Below, one piece after another: positions 5,775-7,729 of a DNA stretch of 7,729 nt. The DNA is from UBA4823 sp034436035. Lineage in GTDB: Bacteria > Chloroflexota > Anaerolineae > Anaerolineales > UBA4823. The DNA is taken from contig DAOTVW010000139.1 of the NCBI GenBank assembly GCA_034436035.1, forward strand, positions 1 through 7,729. Reading direction: 5' to 3'. The position numbers and the translations under genes are program-made. Within the stretch, counting starts at the first letter, position 1. Each line of letters opens with the position of its first letter. The notes beneath the pieces are model-generated. The model was not told the origin of the DNA, did no database searches, and worked only from the letters and a program-made list of their open reading frames with translations.

Positions 5775-5803
5775 GAGATGGCTTCACTTCGTTCGCCATG
5801 ACA
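5775..5803. repeat. Fragment of a dispersed intergenic repeat
   Basis: ATGGC (5778-5782) and GCCAT (5795-5799) bracket a short loop in a sequence of the type GAGATGGCTTCACTTCG...GCCATGACA. I recognise this as a family of interspersed repeats commonly seen between genes in many environmental bacteria. It lies in the 140-bp spacer between the HAD stop and the glycosyltransferase start. On the minus strand the small hairpin is followed, after some 16 bases, by TTTTGTTTTG, too far for a confident intrinsic terminator. No coding capacity is evident. Confidence 0.5.
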
Positions 5804-5845
5804 GGCGCTACCGGGGAGTCGCCCTTCCAAGCTGATGTCAGGTTA

Positions 5846-6460
5846 TCAAATCAACCCGAACTCAGCCAGCTTGTCCTTCGTCTCCTCTGTGCTGACATGA
5901 TGAATGCCGTGCAGGCCAAGGCTTTCTGCCACCTGAACGAACATCAAGCGATCATCGATAAAAACTGTTTCAGATGGCTCTGCTTGAACGACCGCTTGGG
6001 CAAGGCGGAAGATATCCAAATCAGGTTTTCGGAAATGGACAAAACAAGAGATGATAAACGCGTCAAAAATATCCTTCAGATGGAATTTTTGGATCCGGTA
6101 CTGAGCCAGCTCATACCCCTCATTGCTGACCGCTACAATCTTCAACCCATATTTCCTTTTCAGCCCTCGCACGAGGTCCAGCATATCTTGATAGGGCTGC
6201 GAACGGCTAAATACGAATGCTTTGAAATCATCCCTTGAAAATGGACGTGATTGGTAAAATACCACCCGCTCGAGATATTCATCGAGGCTGATTTTTCCGG
6301 ACTCGAAGGTATCGAAAATTAAATGATGGCGCTCGTCCATTTCCTGATAATCGAGATGAAAGATCTCTACTGCCAGTTGACGAGCTTGCCGATCCCACCC
6401 ATTGGTCAATAAAACACCCCCAATATCTAAAAAGAGTGTGCGAATAGAACCAGAGGTCAT
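5846..6460 (-). CDS. HAD-superfamily phosphatase (YihX/G1Pase-like)
   Basis: A 204-residue haloacid dehalogenase-like hydrolase with all four motif positions. The nucleophile Asp12 is in FLDIGGVL (10-17), Ser112-Asn113 in VAVSNEG is motif II, Lys145 in FRKPD is motif III, and FIDDR (167-171, Asp169/Asp170) is motif IV. A helical cap (about 20-90) inserted after motif I places it in the type I cap group. The usual second Asp of motif I (D+2) is Gly14. The same replacement occurs in the E. coli glucose-1-phosphate phosphatase YihX (DLGNV), so it need not abolish activity. The ATG at 6460 is 3 bp from the pgi stop, with AAAGGA 6 bases upstream. A sugar-phosphate substrate fits its partnership with pgi, but HAD specificity cannot be read from motifs. 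Confidence 0.88.
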   Translation of the reverse strand: MTSGSIRTLFLDIGGVLLTNGWDRQARQLAVEIFHLDYQEMDERHHLIFDTFESGKISLDEYLERVVFYQSRPFSRDDFKAFVFSRSQPYQDMLDLVRGLKRKYGLKIVAVSNEGYELAQYRIQKFHLKDIFDAFIISCFVHFRKPDLDIFRLAQAVVQAEPSETVFIDDRLMFVQVAESLGLHGIHHVSTEETKDKLAEFGLI

Positions 6461-6463
6461 GGC

Positions 6464-7729
6464 TTATCCTTTCCCTTGCGGATCATGGCTTTGACGAGTT
6501 TTTTGGTAATAACGGATGAGAGCATTGGTGGATGAATCGTGCGCCAATTCCTTTTCTTCCTGCAATTGTGGGAAGATCTGCTGAGCCAAAGCCTTGCCCA
6601 ATTCAACCCCCCACTGATCGAAAGAATTGATACCCCAAATGACCCCTTGGGTAAAAACGCTATGTTCATAGAGGGCAATCAGTTTCCCTAAAGTTACCGG
6701 TGTAAGCCGCTCTGCAAATATCATCGTTGAGGGACGATTCCCTGCAAAAGTCCGATGTGGAATTAACCACTCAGGCGTTCCTTCCGCCCGAACTTCCGCT
6801 GCGGTTTTCCCGAACGCTAACGCTTTGCCTTGGGCAATGACATTGGCAATCAATAAATCATGGTGATCCCCGATAGGATTAAGCGGCTGGCAAAAAGCGA
6901 TGAAATCACAAGGCACCAGTTTTGTCCCTTGATGGAGGAGTTGAAAGAAAGAGTGTTGACCATTCGTGCCTGGTTCACCCCAGTAAATAGGACCGGTCTG
7001 ATAATTCACCACGTCGCCATCTAATGTAACCCCTTTGCCATTACTTTCCATTGTCAGTTGTTGCAGATAGGCTGGAAAGCGATGCAAATAGTATTCATAC
7101 GGCAACACAGCAATCGTCTCTGAACCGAAAAAATTATTGTACCAAACCGCCAATAGACCCATGATTACTGGCAGATTTCGTTCAAGGGGAGCGGTACGGA
7201 AATGCTCGTCCATTTCATGAAATCCATCTAGCATTGCCCGAAAGTGATCAGCCCCGATGGCGATCATCAAGGATAAACCGATCGCCGAATCGATGGAAAA
7301 ACGGCCTCCAACCCAATCCCAAAACCCAAACATATTGGTTGTATCAATTCCAAATTTTGCCACCTCCCTTTCATTTGTAGATACCGCCACAAAATGTTTC
7401 GCGATCGCCTTCTCACTCCCTAATCGTTCCACAAGCCAAGCCCGGGCAGTACGAGCGTTGGTCATTGTCTCTAATGTTGTGAAAGATTTGGAGGAAATGA
7501 TAAAAAGCGTTTCTGCTGGGTCAAGATCACGAGTTACTTCTACGAAATCTGTGCCATCCACATTCGAGATAAAGCGAAAACACATATCACGGCGACTATA
7601 AAACTTCAACGCCTCGTATGCCATGACAGGACCGAGGTCTGACCCTCCAATACCGATATTGACTACATTTTTTATCGGTTTTCCTGTATATCCTTTCCAC
7701 GCGCCGCTGCGTACCCTTTCTGAAAACTG
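6464..7729 (-). CDS. pgi: Glucose-6-phosphate isomerase (partial, 5' end missing)
   Basis: The reading frame is open from the right window edge to TAA at 6466-6464, giving 421 residues of a protein normally about 550 long, so roughly 120-130 N-terminal residues lie outside. It interconverts glucose 6-phosphate and fructose 6-phosphate in the cytoplasm. The first visible residues include the conserved VVNIGIGGSDLGPVM. Signature 1 is present as DWVGGRFSIDSAIG, starting about visible residue 138, and signature 2 as GINSFDQWGVELGK at about 366-379. Likely catalytic residues are the Glu in MESNGKG (about 228), the His in GTNGQHSF (about 259) and the Lys ending signature 2 (about 379). A Met codon at 7624 is internal, because strong family similarity continues upstream of it. 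The HAD phosphatase gene follows by 3 bp as an operon partner. It looks intact and functional in the visible part. Confidence 0.97.
   Translation of the reverse strand, partial: QFSERVRSGAWKGYTGKPIKNVVNIGIGGSDLGPVMAYEALKFYSRRDMCFRFISNVDGTDFVEVTRDLDPAETLFIISSKSFTTLETMTNARTARAWLVERLGSEKAIAKHFVAVSTNEREVAKFGIDTTNMFGFWDWVGGRFSIDSAIGLSLMIAIGADHFRAMLDGFHEMDEHFRTAPLERNLPVIMGLLAVWYNNFFGSETIAVLPYEYYLHRFPAYLQQLTMESNGKGVTLDGDVVNYQTGPIYWGEPGTNGQHSFFQLLHQGTKLVPCDFIAFCQPLNPIGDHHDLLIANVIAQGKALAFGKTAAEVRAEGTPEWLIPHRTFAGNRPSTMIFAERLTPVTLGKLIALYEHSVFTQGVIWGINSFDQWGVELGKALAQQIFPQLQEEKELAHDSSTNALIRYYQKTRQSHDPQGKG

Noticed and set aside
5765..6238. 157-codon plus-strand open frame
   Set aside because: Most of it is the antisense of the HAD gene, whose motifs are complete; the remainder covers an intergenic repeat.
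6457..6678. 73-codon minus-strand open frame within the end of pgi
   Set aside because: It is an out-of-frame shadow of pgi, which carries both family signatures.

Overview
The window is a bacterial chromosomal segment of moderate G+C in which all eight genes I can support lie on the minus strand. Transcription therefore runs from position 7729 toward position 1. Two genes are cut by the window edges: a phosphoglucose isomerase on the right and an AAC(3)-family N-acetyltransferase on the left. Nothing identifies the species. The combination of an atypical class II synthetase-like carrier-protein ligase, a surface-polysaccharide-type glycosyltransferase and several common intergenic repeat families would fit Chloroflexota (Anaerolineae) or a similar environmental phylum. 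That is a weak inference.

In transcription order, the layout is as follows. (1) 7729-5846: pgi (3' part, both family signatures present), followed 3 bp later by a HAD phosphatase, a clear operon pair in sugar-phosphate metabolism. (2) 5845-5706: a non-coding spacer with a dispersed repeat fragment and a possible promoter. (3) 5705-3167: a large KpsC/KpsS-like glycosyltransferase with a cysteine-rich N-terminal domain. It overlaps by 14 bp a class I SAM-dependent methyltransferase. (4) 3166-2996: a spacer with an imperfect inverted repeat and a dyad/-10-like site. (5) 2995-1040: a tightly coupled three-gene cassette encoding an acyl carrier protein, an amino acid:[carrier protein] ligase (a SerRS homologue that loads an amino acid onto a carrier protein rather than tRNA) and a GNAT acyltransferase. 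The junctions are TAG-A-ATG and TGATG, each with a good Shine-Dalgarno sequence. (6) 1039-579: a 461-bp gene-free stretch holding a 36-bp tandem array (seven exact-length copies plus a partial one), an inverted degenerate monomer, and a strong hairpin with a T-tract that reads as an intrinsic terminator on the minus strand. (7) 578-1: the 5' part of the AAC(3)-like acetyltransferase.

The most interesting content is the carrier-protein cassette. The ligase keeps the three predicted zinc ligands (Cys217, Glu263, Cys366) and class II motifs 2 and 3. The carrier has its phosphopantetheine serine (Ser43). The translationally coupled GNAT is an obvious candidate for the enzyme that uses, or modifies, the aminoacyl-carrier thioester. 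The genes on either side (glycosyltransferase, methyltransferase, second N-acetyltransferase) suggest the amino acid may end up on a surface glycan or a secreted small molecule. This is a hypothesis from gene order, not something the sequence proves. The ligase also carries an N-terminal extension of roughly 85 residues relative to the characterised bacterial enzymes as I remember them.
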